Origin: CAZWDL01 sp964632995
Lineage (GTDB): Bacteria > Bacteroidota > Bacteroidia > Chitinophagales > Saprospiraceae
Assembly (NCBI GenBank): GCA_964632995.1
Contig: CAZWDL010000036.1
Coordinates: forward strand, 1-57,781
Direction: 5' to 3'
Length of the DNA stretch: 57,781 nt
Below are positions 17,053-25,980 of the stretch, piece by piece. The number at the start of each line of letters is the position of its first letter. Position 1 is the stretch's first letter. The translations under genes and the position numbers were made by a program. The notes under the pieces were generated by a model, which was not told where the DNA came from, made no database searches, and saw nothing but the letters and a program-made list of their open reading frames with translations.

Positions 17053-18173
17053 AACATCAAAATCAACACTTCTTCTATTTTACGCGCCGCGAACGCAACG
17101 GCGCCCTTGTATTGATCACTATCTGTTTGACCGTCTACCTGCTGCCGGAATGGTTTCACCGAATGCGGACACCCCCACCGGTCGATTTTTCCGCTTTTCA
17201 GTCAGCACTCGTAAAAATTGAAGAAGAAAGCCGGAAGACGGAGGTCAATATTGCTAAAAGGACTTCCTCTCTTTTCTACTTTGATCCAAACCTGGCGCCA
17301 GCCGATACCCTGCTGGCGCTGGGGTTGCCGCCCCGTACCACCCGTAATATTATCAATTACCGGAAAAAAGGAGGACGCTTCCACCGCAGGGAAGACCTCA
17401 AAAAAATTTACACGCTGCAATCGCAGGACTACGAGCGGCTGGCCCCCTATGTGAGGATAGAAGGCTATGCAGCTGCTGAATCGGCTCCCACGAAAAAGGA
17501 AAAGGCGACCCTTTCGCTTTTTCCCTTTAATCCCAATGAGGTGAGTGAGGAAGAATTGCGACGGCTGGGGCTGTCGGATCGTGCTGCCGCTACCTTTATC
17601 CGGTACCGGGAAAAAGGCGGACAATTCCAGGAACCGGAAGATATCGGCAAGGTTTACGGGGTGACAACAACCGATGTGGAACGCCTGAGGCCCTATGTGG
17701 AACTACCGCAAAAGAAGGATATGCCCGGCTATAAAACAACCGCCGTTAAGGTCAGCCATGAAAGAAAGAGCGCTTCGGTGGTGATTGATATCAACCAGGC
17801 CGATGCCGAAACCTGGCGGCAACTGTACGGAGTCGGACCGGTACTTTCAGAACGAATTGTTCGCTTTCGCGAAAAGCTGGGTGGGTTTACCCACGTCGAA
17901 CAGGTGGGGGAAACTTACGGATTACCTGACAGCACCTTTCAAAGATTGCGTCCGCGTCTGATTGCTTCGCCGATTGAAAGACCGCTGGCCATCAACCGGC
18001 TGGATGAGAAGAGACTGAGCGAACATCCCTACATTAATTACCGGCTGGCCCGGGCTATCGTCGCTTATCGCCTTCAGCACGGACCATTTCAATCAGTTGA
18101 AGACCTGGAAAAAATGCATGCCATGCCCGATACGGTGCGGCAAAAATTACAGCCGTACTGTACGTTTAACTGA
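17049..18173 (+). CDS. Membrane-anchored helix-hairpin-helix protein (ComEA-like)
   Basis: 374 residues. One membrane segment near residues 18-34 follows a basic start, then at least four helix-hairpin-helix modules: ADTLLALGLPPRTTRNIINYRKKGG, SEEELRRLGLSDRAAATFIRYR, ADAETWRQLYGVGPVLSERIVRFREK and YRLARAIVAYRLQHG. These are the non-specific DNA-binding modules of ComEA. The ATGA overlap with comEC supports a joint role in DNA uptake, binding incoming DNA in the periplasm. Bacteroidota ComEA-like proteins commonly have this multi-HhH form; the specific role here is inferred. Confidence 0.85.
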   Translation: MKHQNQHFFYFTRRERNGALVLITICLTVYLLPEWFHRMRTPPPVDFSAFQSALVKIEEESRKTEVNIAKRTSSLFYFDPNLAPADTLLALGLPPRTTRNIINYRKKGGRFHRREDLKKIYTLQSQDYERLAPYVRIEGYAAAESAPTKKEKATLSLFPFNPNEVSEEELRRLGLSDRAAATFIRYREKGGQFQEPEDIGKVYGVTTTDVERLRPYVELPQKKDMPGYKTTAVKVSHERKSASVVIDINQADAETWRQLYGVGPVLSERIVRFREKLGGFTHVEQVGETYGLPDSTFQRLRPRLIASPIERPLAINRLDEKRLSEHPYINYRLARAIVAYRLQHGPFQSVEDLEKMHAMPDTVRQKLQPYCTFN

Positions 18174-18234
18174 TGCGTTCCCGCCCCGACACTTTGGTGG
18201 AGTATTGGAGAAATTGTTCAACTATGAAGCAATC

Positions 18235-18852
18235 ATGAAAGTTGCATGTTTAAACATTAGTCCAAACATGCCCATTTCCAAATTAGCACTCACGACCCTC
18301 CTGGTTTTTTTGCCTTTTGAGGCAGCGCTTATAGCTCAGGGCGCTCATTCGCAAAATCTGCCTGGTTTTCAGCACAGTTCCGGAATCAGTTGGAGCATCG
18401 CCTACGGCGTACTTAATGAATATTTACCGGAAGGCAGGACGTATCAACCCCTCACCTTTTTAGGGCGATTCGACCTGACGAGCTTTGGTCCGGTTGATCT
18501 GTACGCTGAATCCCAGTTTTCCTCGAATGGCAGTCGGCAACTGGGCCGCACCGATTATGAATTCGGGATGAATTTGGGCTTTAGTTATTATGTATCTCTG
18601 GGTGCCGGTTTGGATATCGGCGCATCACTGGGAACCGGGCCGCATTACATTACGGTTGAAACCAGCAGACAGGCCAGGGGCTTTATTTTTTCAGATAATT
18701 TTGAGCTGGGGGTTCGGTATTATGCAAGTCGATTTAAGGTAATGGTCGAGCTGAAAGGACGATACCGTCATATTTCCAATGCCGGACTGAGGGAACCCAA
18801 TGGAGGAATTGATAACGGCTTCGTGATTCTGGGTATTTCCCAGCGATTCTAA
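18235..18852 (+). CDS. PagL-like outer-membrane lipid A deacylase (acyloxyacyl hydrolase family)
   Basis: About 205 residues from ATG 18235; ATG 18268 (MPISKLAL) gives a cleaner signal peptide and is an alternative, while the open frame further upstream runs into the HhH gene and is not credible. After the signal peptide comes a small beta-barrel with the family motif YRHISNAGLREPNGGID. RHxSNAG contains the catalytic His and Ser of PagL. The position of the third catalytic residue (Glu in Pseudomonas PagL) appears to be Asp here. It ends in the aromatic outer-membrane signature ISQRF. Expected role: removal of the 3-O acyl chain of lipid A at the outer membrane, which would link to kdsA elsewhere in the window only in a general sense. 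Confidence 0.72.
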   Translation: MKVACLNISPNMPISKLALTTLLVFLPFEAALIAQGAHSQNLPGFQHSSGISWSIAYGVLNEYLPEGRTYQPLTFLGRFDLTSFGPVDLYAESQFSSNGSRQLGRTDYEFGMNLGFSYYVSLGAGLDIGASLGTGPHYITVETSRQARGFIFSDNFELGVRYYASRFKVMVELKGRYRHISNAGLREPNGGIDNGFVILGISQRF

Positions 18853-18913
18853 GGGCTGAAAAACAATTCATTACCTTCCAAATGTTAAATAACAAATTAA
18901 AATACACTCTACC

Positions 18914-19879
18914 ATGAAATCAATATTGCATTTCCTGTCCTTCAGCTTGCTGTTTTTATTGCTTCCCGCCTGCCAGAACAAGGGGGAGCAACCGGCTTCC
19001 GGAGATGCATCGGCGCGGAAAATGGTCAGTAACACCTGGAAATCACCTGTTCAACTCGATGATTACTGGTATCAGGGAAAGGCCGAAATTACCAGTTTTG
19101 AGCTTTCGCAAAACCGCTACCAGGATATTCATCGCGGAGAAGCGGTTTTGATTTTTGTAAGTGAAGACTTTCTGACGGATGAACAGGTTAAAGACGAGCG
19201 AAAGCTCAATCCGAATTCGACGACGGTGCTGAAGACCAATATGGTCAGAAAATTTACGACAGGCATTTATGAATACTCCATCATGACCTCGGTCTTTACA
19301 CCGGTGGAAGTGCAGAAGTTTCCCCACACCTTAAAGGTGACGCACAGCTCTCAGGACTGGTGTGGCCAGTCTTTTATGCAAATCAATAAAACCGGGGACC
19401 AGTACCGCATGCAGCAGTTTTCCTATTTTGAGGCGGAAGGAGACACCGTTATAAATACACCCGCGATAGCACTGGAGGACGAGTTGTTCAACCGCATTCG
19501 CATCAATCCCGACGGCTTGCCTACCGGTGAGCTGCAGTTGCTGCCCAGCACCACCTATTGTCGCTTGATCCATACCCCGTTTGAGCCGGTCATGGCCAAA
19601 GCTACCCTGAAGGAGTATGAGGGAGAACGTTTCGAGGGGGCGCAACTGAGTGCCTATTCAGTGGAGTTTCCTTCACAGCGACGCACCCTGGAAATTGTTT
19701 TTGAAAAAGCTGCTCCTTATCGCATTGCAGGCTGGACCGAGTCTTACCCTTCGATGTTTGATGGCGAGGTAAGGACTACCGTAGCCAGGCGCAAGGAAAC
19801 GATTCTGGATGCCTACTGGAAGCACAATGCGCCGGAGGACCGGGACTTGCGGGCCAAGCTGGGCATTGAGGGCATTTGA
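18914..19879 (+). CDS. Lipoprotein of the family often labelled septum formation inhibitor Maf in Bacteroidota
   Basis: 321 residues. A lipoprotein signal ends LLPAC (Cys at about residue 20). The mature part has the sequence style of a widespread Bacteroidota lipoprotein family: DDYWYQGKAEITSFELSQNRY, GEAVLIFVSEDF, TGIYEYSIMTSVFTPV, SQDWCGQSFMQIN. Databases often name this family septum formation inhibitor Maf, but it has none of the motifs of the Maf nucleotide pyrophosphatase; the label is almost surely a misannotation. The real function is unknown. It stands alone between the PagL-like gene and the Nudix regulator. Confidence 0.7.
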   Translation: MKSILHFLSFSLLFLLLPACQNKGEQPASGDASARKMVSNTWKSPVQLDDYWYQGKAEITSFELSQNRYQDIHRGEAVLIFVSEDFLTDEQVKDERKLNPNSTTVLKTNMVRKFTTGIYEYSIMTSVFTPVEVQKFPHTLKVTHSSQDWCGQSFMQINKTGDQYRMQQFSYFEAEGDTVINTPAIALEDELFNRIRINPDGLPTGELQLLPSTTYCRLIHTPFEPVMAKATLKEYEGERFEGAQLSAYSVEFPSQRRTLEIVFEKAAPYRIAGWTESYPSMFDGEVRTTVARRKETILDAYWKHNAPEDRDLRAKLGIEGI

Positions 19880-19962
19880 TCTGATTTTTTTCAGGAGCTG
19901 CTTCAGCTGAATGCTTTGCCTTCCGGATTGATTGATTTACCATGGATTGGTAGAAACAGAGG

Positions 19963-19998
19963 CCTAGTACGCAGTGTACTAGTGTAAAAAATACACTA
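19963..19998. promoter_or_regulatory. Two overlapping 19-bp palindromes, candidate operator of the Nudix regulator
   Basis: CTAGTAC-N5-GTACTAG (19964-19982) and TAGTGTA-AAAAA-TACACTA (19980-19998) each have perfect 7-bp arms and a 5-bp spacer and overlap by three bases. They lie about 50 bases upstream of a -7 box and 75 upstream of the regulator gene. This spacing suits binding by a dimer in tandem. The first palindrome also fits the dispersed CCTAGT-N9-MCTAG repeat, so it may be repeat rather than operator. Confidence 0.5.
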
Positions 19999-20048
19999 AT
20001 ACCCTTCCTTTCATTGGGAATCCGTCTGCATTTAACTATTTTAGCAAT

Positions 20049-20056
20049 TATCTTTG
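20049..20056 (+). promoter_or_regulatory. Candidate -7 box (TATCTTTG) for the Nudix regulator
   Basis: Exact match to TAnnTTTG, 16 bases before the ATG at 20073, downstream of the tandem palindromes. Confidence 0.5.
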
Positions 20057-20072
20057 AAGCATAAAGAAGCAC

Positions 20073-20822
20073 ATGACGAATTTTGATAATTTTTTTAAAT
20101 CTGCCTTCACGGTTGATAACGTGATATTTGGATTTGATGAAGGCGATTTAAAAGTGTTGTTGATCAAAAGGGGAGAGGAGCCGTATGCCGGCAAGTGGGC
20201 TTTACCCGGTTATTTTGTTTATCCCAGTGAAGACCTTGACAGTGCTGCCAAGCGCGTGCTGGAGCAACTGACCGGGCTGCGGAATGTCTATCTGGAGCAG
20301 GTGAAAACTTTTGGTGCTGTGGATCGCCACCCTTTTGGCAGGGTGATCACTGTAGCTTATTTTTCCCTGGTGAAAATCAGCGATTTTAATGTGCAACCGG
20401 CTTCTATTGCTCTCAAAGCGCGTTGGCACTCCATATCTAAAGTAAAGGACCTGGCTTTTGATCATAACAAAATCCTACAGGCCTGTTTCGATCGCCTGAA
20501 ATGGTTGGTTCGGCTAAGGCCCGTAGGCTTCGAACTGCTGCCACCCAAATTCACACTCACCGAATTGCAGCATTTGTACGAGGCCATACTGGAGACCGAC
20601 CTCGATAAACGCAATTTTCGAAAGAAAATTCTGTCCATGCATCTGCTCATCGACCTGGATGAAACCCAGGAAGGAGTGGCGCACCGGCCGGCCCGGCTCT
20701 ACCGCTTTGATCGCAAAAAGTATGAGGAGTTTCAAGCGGAAGGGTTTAGCTTTGAGCTAAAGGAAAGCAAGAAGAAAGAGTCTAGAAAAAAGAAACGCAA
20801 GTTCAACCCGGATTATTCATAA
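20073..20822 (+). CDS. Nudix-fold plus winged-helix transcriptional regulator (NrtR/AraR-like)
   Basis: 249 residues. Residues about 10-145 are a Nudix domain (FGFDEGDLKVLLIKRGEEPYAGKWALPGYFV). The Nudix box is degenerate: after GYFVYPSED the consensus REUxEExGU reads RVLEQLTGL, so the catalytic glutamates are replaced and hydrolysis is unlikely. Residues about 155-225 form a winged helix (FTLTELQHLYEAILETDLDKRNFRKKI), the DNA-binding part of NrtR-type regulators. In Bacteroidota such proteins sense sugars (AraR type) or NAD-related ligands. The C-terminus is a lysine-rich tail. It is monocistronic. Tandem palindromes upstream suggest autoregulation, and no clear target operon is adjacent. 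Confidence 0.82.
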   Translation: MTNFDNFFKSAFTVDNVIFGFDEGDLKVLLIKRGEEPYAGKWALPGYFVYPSEDLDSAAKRVLEQLTGLRNVYLEQVKTFGAVDRHPFGRVITVAYFSLVKISDFNVQPASIALKARWHSISKVKDLAFDHNKILQACFDRLKWLVRLRPVGFELLPPKFTLTELQHLYEAILETDLDKRNFRKKILSMHLLIDLDETQEGVAHRPARLYRFDRKKYEEFQAEGFSFELKESKKKESRKKKRKFNPDYS

Positions 20823-20844
20823 AACGCGCCTAATTTTTTCCTGC

Positions 20845-21642
20845 CTACAGCTCTTCCCCTGTCCAGGTATAGAGTCGGATATCCAGCTGCTTACCGTATT
20901 GGTTGCGGTAATCTTCTATAAGAGTTGCCAGATCATCCAGGTTCTCCTCATATTGGTAAATGAATTGCTTTAAATTTAACGTGTTGGGATGCCCCGCGAC
21001 TGTAACTTTATTCGTGGAATTGTCGTTGATCCGGAAATAGCCGTAGTGGCCGGAAGTGAAGTCGCGAGTCTGGGAAATGGAGTCAATATCTGATAAAAGA
21101 TCTTCCGCAAGTCCTTGGTCTTCGTTTTTCGGATAGGTGACGTATCCCCAAATAGTCTGTTCCGGTACTCGTCGCAGTTCCCGGTTTGCAATTTCAAAGC
21201 CTTCGGTCGACTCCATATCAATCACATAACGATCACCGAATACGCTCAACTGCCCCTCGTTAAATACGGTGTTTTTCAGGTCTATCGTCAATTCGTAGAA
21301 GCGGGGAGAAAGCTCACCGGCGTTAGCCACTCCCAGAGCGGGGTCGGTGCCGGGATCACAATCTTTCGGAGCATCGATTTCGCGAATGGACAAACTGATC
21401 TGATTGCCGTTGATATTCAACTGATGACTGATGGAGGCACTTTTACAATCCTGGACAGCCAGGGTTTCCAGGCGAAACTCAAAAGTCCTACCCTCAGGAC
21501 TTAGTCGCTCCCAGGGAATAATTTTGAACTCATCCTCAACATCTGAGACAACAATCGGGTCACTCAATTCTGACAATTCACAGCTGCTCGTACACAGAAT
21601 TACTGCTACCCATCCTAAAACAGCCAAACCGGATAATCGCAT
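20845..21642 (-). CDS. Lipoprotein of unknown function
   Basis: 265 residues when started at the ATG at 21642; the open frame runs 20 codons further up, but this start gives a proper lipoprotein signal (MRLSGLAVLGWVAVILCTSSC, Cys at 21). The mature protein is acidic, with a domain that includes SPEGRTFEFRLETLAVQDC and cysteine pairs, and ends LYTWTGEEL. I do not recognise the family. It converges with the Nudix regulator gene and is divergent from the small T9SS cargo. Confidence 0.65.
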   Translation of the reverse strand: MRLSGLAVLGWVAVILCTSSCELSELSDPIVVSDVEDEFKIIPWERLSPEGRTFEFRLETLAVQDCKSASISHQLNINGNQISLSIREIDAPKDCDPGTDPALGVANAGELSPRFYELTIDLKNTVFNEGQLSVFGDRYVIDMESTEGFEIANRELRRVPEQTIWGYVTYPKNEDQGLAEDLLSDIDSISQTRDFTSGHYGYFRINDNSTNKVTVAGHPNTLNLKQFIYQYEENLDDLATLIEDYRNQYGKQLDIRLYTWTGEEL

Positions 21643-21909
21643 TGTATTTTTGGGTTTATTCTTGCTAAAAGGGGTTTCTTTATTAACGGAGTTAAACTTC
21701 AAATGCTGCTTACTCTCCGTACATTTTACGCGAATGTTCTGATAAAAGATTCAAGGAAGAAAAAAGAAACCGGTTTCCTCCTCTTCAGGCTCGCCACGCT
21801 ATTATACGTTAATTTCTTCTTCTGACCCGGGTAAAAGGGTGAAGTTCTGAACACCGGGCGGGAGTAAATTGTTTAATTAGTGATTATAGTGAAGTGAAAT
21901 ATATTGGTA

Positions 21910-22590
21910 ATGAGGATTTTATATACTGTTTTCATCATTTTTATTTTCTTTGGCGAGATATTAGGCCAGGGTGTGCAACTCCGTTATTTTGAAATTGCCT
22001 TCCGGGATAAACCCGACTCCGTCAAGGTATACGCCGCGACCGACCGGGCAGAACTACTGACAAGGATAGAAGAGGAGTTGCGCCGTCCCGAGGCAGATCG
22101 CAGGCTGTCCATTGAAGGAAGAATTGAACGGGGTACAAGATATAACCATTACCGGTATGACTGGCACTTCGTGCCTAACCGGTGGACGATGACCAGAGAT
22201 ACGCAGGCGATGAGCAGCCTGGCCCCCGGCCGCGTCGACGATCAATTATCCGATTTTCTTGGAGCCGAAGCGAGTTACCGGCCAGGCGAATCCTATATTG
22301 TGCGGGAAGTTAACCCCGAAGAGATTCAACAGCTAGTAGGCAGGAAAAGTATAGACATATATCCTAATCCGGTAGCTCAGAAGTTGTATGTACAACTGGA
22401 GGATTTTCCTCATCCCGTGCGCCATGTGGTGTTGTATGATCCGCAGGGGCGTGCCGTCAAGATAATAGAACCGGCGGCTACTTCTCCGGGCACCCTGCAA
22501 TTCTCTGTTGAGCGATTGCATAGCGGCTATTATACGCTGACGATCAGAACGGAATACGGCCGCTGGGCGAAGAAGGTACTGGTACAGTAA
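21910..22590 (+). CDS. Small secreted protein with T9SS type A sorting domain
   Basis: About 226 residues from ATG 21910 (a TTG six bases earlier is in frame). Signal peptide at about residues 1-20 (ends ILGQ). The middle part (about 21-140) is polar, rich in Arg and Glu, with no family I recognise. Residues about 148-226 are a type A T9SS domain: IDIYPNPVAQKLYVQL, VVLYDPQGRAVKI, YTLTIRTEYGRWAKKVLVQ. The protein is therefore expected to be released or attached at the cell surface. Confidence 0.7.
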   Translation: MRILYTVFIIFIFFGEILGQGVQLRYFEIAFRDKPDSVKVYAATDRAELLTRIEEELRRPEADRRLSIEGRIERGTRYNHYRYDWHFVPNRWTMTRDTQAMSSLAPGRVDDQLSDFLGAEASYRPGESYIVREVNPEEIQQLVGRKSIDIYPNPVAQKLYVQLEDFPHPVRHVVLYDPQGRAVKIIEPAATSPGTLQFSVERLHSGYYTLTIRTEYGRWAKKVLVQ

Positions 22591-22673
22591 AAGGGAAATG
22601 ACCTGCGGTCGGCAAGTCATCCCGTCATTTTCGTTGGTAGCCGAGATGTATAATCCGGGTTAACGTTACAGTC

Positions 22674-23711
22674 TCATTCCAACACCCTTAACTCTACGCG
22701 TCGGTTTTCCCGGTGCTCCGCTTCCCTGTCGGCGCTGGGAAAGCGCATTTCCCAGTTGCCGTAGCCCTTAAATGACAGTCTTTCAGGGGCGATGCCGTTA
22801 TCGATCAAAAAATCATGAACCATCCTGGCACGGCTGTAAGACAGCTCGAATTGCCAGCTGTCTTTCGGAACAGGTGGAGCATCGGTATAGCTCATGTGAC
22901 CGGCGATTTCTACGCGGATGCCGGGATTCAGACGCATAAAGGTCAGGAGTTTCTGTAATTCCGGTTCGGAACGGGGGAGGAGCGTGGCTTCATCGGTGAC
23001 GAAGTAGAGATACTTCAGGTTTATCCGCTCTCCGGCCAGCGCCGGGCGAACGGGGAAACGCAGCCGTTTGACGGCAGTCTGGGTGGTGATGGTTTTGGTT
23101 TCTACAAAATAACCGGGTGTAAAGATATCAAACTGTACTTCGGTCTCCAAGGGTAGCTTATAACTAAAGCCCCCCGCCCGGTTAGTCTGTATCGTATCGA
23201 GGTAAGTATCGCCGATGTGTATTAAAACCCTCGATTCCACGCCCTTTCCGGTTTTTTCATCGACGATGAGCGCGCGCAGTTCAAATGAAGGCTTTGCGCT
23301 AAGCAGCTCGACCGTTGCCCGCCGGTTGAGTTGTCTGCCCTTGTCCGTATTATTGTCGGCGAGCGGTTTTTTTTCGCCGAATGCTTCGGTTTGAAACACC
23401 CTAAGAGGTAACCCAAGACTTTGCAGTTTAGCCTCGATTGCCGCGGCACGTTGACGGGACAATCCCTCGTTATCGGCTGTGCTGCCGATGGCGTCGGTAT
23501 GAGCTGTGATTCGAACCCACAGGCTGCTGTCCTTTCGCCAGCTTGCGGCTAATCGCTGCAGAGCGGAATCGGCTTCCGGGCGCAGGGCAGCGCTGCCAAA
23601 GTCAAACAGGACAATACAAGAATCAACAGTCTGGATGATTGTCAAAGAAGACTGGCTGCGAACCGGCGCCAGGAACAGCAAAAGAATACTAGCCGATAAA
23701 ATGGACTTCAT
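22674..23711 (-). CDS. OmpA-family protein with two peptidoglycan-binding domains
   Basis: 345 residues with a signal peptide (about 1-19). Two OmpA C-terminal-like domains flank a short carboxypeptidase-regulatory-like module. Domain 1 (about 30-135): IVLFDFGSAALRPEADSALQRLA...VRITAHTDAIGSTADNEGLSRQRA...NRRATVEL. The middle (about 145-215) has the plug-like RALIVDEKTGKGVESRV. Domain 2 (about 220-345): YFVTDEATLLPRSEPELQKL...IAGHMSYTDAP...LSYSRARMVHDFL...ENRRVELRVLE. Each domain should bind meso-diaminopimelate in peptidoglycan, so the protein could hold the outer membrane to the wall at two points. Domain 2 has HMSYTD where HTDxxG is usual. Single gene, opposite to its neighbours. Confidence 0.82.
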   Translation of the reverse strand: MKSILSASILLLFLAPVRSQSSLTIIQTVDSCIVLFDFGSAALRPEADSALQRLAASWRKDSSLWVRITAHTDAIGSTADNEGLSRQRAAAIEAKLQSLGLPLRVFQTEAFGEKKPLADNNTDKGRQLNRRATVELLSAKPSFELRALIVDEKTGKGVESRVLIHIGDTYLDTIQTNRAGGFSYKLPLETEVQFDIFTPGYFVETKTITTQTAVKRLRFPVRPALAGERINLKYLYFVTDEATLLPRSEPELQKLLTFMRLNPGIRVEIAGHMSYTDAPPVPKDSWQFELSYSRARMVHDFLIDNGIAPERLSFKGYGNWEMRFPSADREAEHRENRRVELRVLE

Positions 23712-24068
23712 GAGCTCAAGTTAGGTTTTTTTGGAAAAAATGACCCTCAGATTACAGCTTATTTCGACGGATATTGTTGTAAGAAGGTCTTTAGCTTAAA
23801 CAGGTTAAAATACGATCTGGTCATTGCTGAACTTTCCGGCAGGTTTTCAGGCAGTCCTTCAGGGATAGATTGTTGGGAAGGCATGCTGAGTTTTTCCAGG
23901 AAGGAAGGCCCTTGCCGGCACATGATCGTCCGAAAACTTTTCCTTTAGCTGAGGGCCTGGAGAAGAATAACTACCCCATTTGATATGGCTCTTTTTAGCT
24001 ACGCTGATCGTCGCTTCGCTCCTCGGAGTTCCGCCATACGGCGTTGTGAGATCGGTCACTTAGCGCTG

Positions 24069-24088
24069 CTAGTGGCTTCGGCACTAGG
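24069..24088. repeat. Dispersed palindrome copy (CTAGT-N9-ACTAGG)
   Basis: Reads CCTAGTGCCGAAGCCACTAG on the minus strand and differs by one base from the copy at 14829-14848. The centre can fold as a TTCG-capped hairpin. Confidence 0.55.
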
Positions 24089-24175
24089 CTCCCTCCTCGC
24101 GCCTTGTCTGGCGAAAAAATAGCTCGCCTGCAATGAGGAACTTGTTTTTCTCCGGCCCCTAAGTGTAAATTGATG

Positions 24176-24183
24176 TATATTTG
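24176..24183 (+). promoter_or_regulatory. Candidate -7 box (TATATTTG) for lepA, near-leaderless
   Basis: Exact TAnnTTTG match ending only 6 bases before the lepA ATG (24190). If used, the mRNA would have almost no leader. No good -33 partner is visible, so this is tentative. Confidence 0.3.
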
Positions 24184-24189
24184 CCGTCT

Positions 24190-25980
24190 ATGAAAAATAT
24201 TCGAAATTTCTGTGTTATTGCTCATATTGATCATGGAAAAAGTACTCTTTCCGATCGCCTGTTGGAGTTTACAAAAACGATCGGTGAACGCGATATGCAG
24301 GCGCAAGCGCTGGATAATATGGATCTGGAGCGGGAAAGAGGTATTACGATCAAGAGCCATGCTATTCAGATGTATTATGATCATGAAAGTGGAGAAACAT
24401 ATACCTTCAATTTGATCGATACGCCCGGCCACGTTGACTTTTCCTACGAAGTGTCACGCTCTATCGCTGCCTGTGAAGGCGCCTTGCTGTTGGTAGACGC
24501 GACACAGGGAATACAGGCCCAGACTATTTCCAACCTCTACCTGGCCATCGAGCACGACCTGGAGATCATTCCGATCCTGAATAAGGTGGATATGGAAAGC
24601 GCTTTGATTGAAGAAGTTGCCGAATCCATTATCGACCTGATTGGCATTACCCGTGAAGAAATTATCCTGGCCAGTGGCAAAACCGGGCAGGGCGTACCGG
24701 AAATTATGAACGCGGTTGTCGACCGTATTCCGGCGCCGAAAGGAGACCCCAAGGCGCCGCTGCAGGCCCTGATTTTTGATTCGGTTTTCAATCCCTACCG
24801 GGGAGTGATTGCCTACTATCGCATTATGAACGGTACCCTTCGCAAAGGAGATAAGGTGCGCTTTTTTCATACCGATGATGAATACGAAGCTGATGAGGTA
24901 GGCGTATTACGTATGAACATGACGCCGAAGAAGGAACTCTCGGCGGGTAACGTAGGATATATCATCACGGGGATCAAGGAATCCAAAGAGGTGAAGGTAG
25001 GGGATACGATTACCCATTTGGATCGTCCCTGCGAAAAAGCTATCCGTGGTTTTGAGGATGTGAAGCCCATGGTCTTTGCCGGTATTTTCCCTATCGATAA
25101 CGACGATTTTGAAAACCTGCGGGAAAGCCTGGAGAAGTTGCAGCTCAACGATGCTTCCCTGGTCTTCGAACCGGAAACTTCGGCAGCACTCGGCTTTGGC
25201 TTCCGCTGCGGATTTCTGGGCATGCTTCATTTGGAAATCGTTCAGGAGCGGCTGGCCCGGGAATTTGATATGGATGTAATTACGACCGTTCCAAACGTTT
25301 CATACTATGCTCATTTGCAGGGTGGGGAGGAGATGGAGGTGCGTACCCCCAATGACTTGCCCGAACTCAACAGGATCAATTATGTAGAGGAACCTTATAT
25401 TGAAGCGCAGATTATCACCAAGCCCGAATTCATAGGTCCCGTTATGGAACTGTGTATAGACAAGCGGGGGATGATCACCAAGCAACATTACCTCACCCCC
25501 GAACGGGTGGAACTCTCCTTTGACCTTCCACTGGCCGAGATCGTCTTTGATTTCTACGACAGGCTCAAATCAATCTCCCGGGGCTACGCTTCTTTTGACT
25601 ATCAAATGTCGGGCTACCGGCAGTCGGACCTTGTCAAGCTGGATATCCGGCTCAATGGTGATCCGGTGGATGCCCTGTCTTCCCTGGTTCACCGGGACAA
25701 GGCAGAATCCTTCGGCCGGAAAATTTGCAAAAAGCTGAAGGAACTTCTTCCGAGACAGCAGTTCGTCATCGCCATCCAGGCTGCTATCGGCGCCAAGATC
25801 ATCGCCCGCGAGACGATATCAGCCCTGCGTAAGGATGTCACAGCCAAGTGTTACGGCGGAGATATCAGCCGTAAGCGTAAATTGCTGGAAAAGCAGAAAG
25901 AAGGAAAGAAGCGGATGCGGCAGATCGGTAACGTGGAAGTGCCGCAGAAAGCATTTCTGGAAGTGCTAAAACTGGATTAA
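24190..25980 (+). CDS. lepA: Elongation factor 4 (LepA), ribosome back-translocating GTPase
   Basis: 596 residues, the normal family length, started at ATG 24190 (MKNIRNFCVIAHIDHGKST) as in other LepA proteins; a TTG nine bases earlier is in frame but not needed. G motifs are intact: AHIDHGKST (G1), RGITI (G2), DTPGHVDF (G3), NKVDM (G4). The EF-G-like domains II, III and V follow, then the LepA-specific C-terminal domain with KDVTAKCYGGDISRKRKLLEKQKEGKKRM. It acts on stalled ribosomes in the cytoplasm. It is a single gene with no clear operon partner. Confidence 0.97.
   Translation: MKNIRNFCVIAHIDHGKSTLSDRLLEFTKTIGERDMQAQALDNMDLERERGITIKSHAIQMYYDHESGETYTFNLIDTPGHVDFSYEVSRSIAACEGALLLVDATQGIQAQTISNLYLAIEHDLEIIPILNKVDMESALIEEVAESIIDLIGITREEIILASGKTGQGVPEIMNAVVDRIPAPKGDPKAPLQALIFDSVFNPYRGVIAYYRIMNGTLRKGDKVRFFHTDDEYEADEVGVLRMNMTPKKELSAGNVGYIITGIKESKEVKVGDTITHLDRPCEKAIRGFEDVKPMVFAGIFPIDNDDFENLRESLEKLQLNDASLVFEPETSAALGFGFRCGFLGMLHLEIVQERLAREFDMDVITTVPNVSYYAHLQGGEEMEVRTPNDLPELNRINYVEEPYIEAQIITKPEFIGPVMELCIDKRGMITKQHYLTPERVELSFDLPLAEIVFDFYDRLKSISRGYASFDYQMSGYRQSDLVKLDIRLNGDPVDALSSLVHRDKAESFGRKICKKLKELLPRQQFVIAIQAAIGAKIIARETISALRKDVTAKCYGGDISRKRKLLEKQKEGKKRMRQIGNVEVPQKAFLEVLKLD

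Larger units (their letters stand above)
23712..24189. other. Divergent intergenic region, 478 bp
   Basis: No credible gene; a minus-strand 66-codon frame has no recognisable features. It contains one copy of the dispersed 20-bp palindrome (24069-24088) and the presumed start signals of the OmpA-type gene and lepA. Confidence 0.5.
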
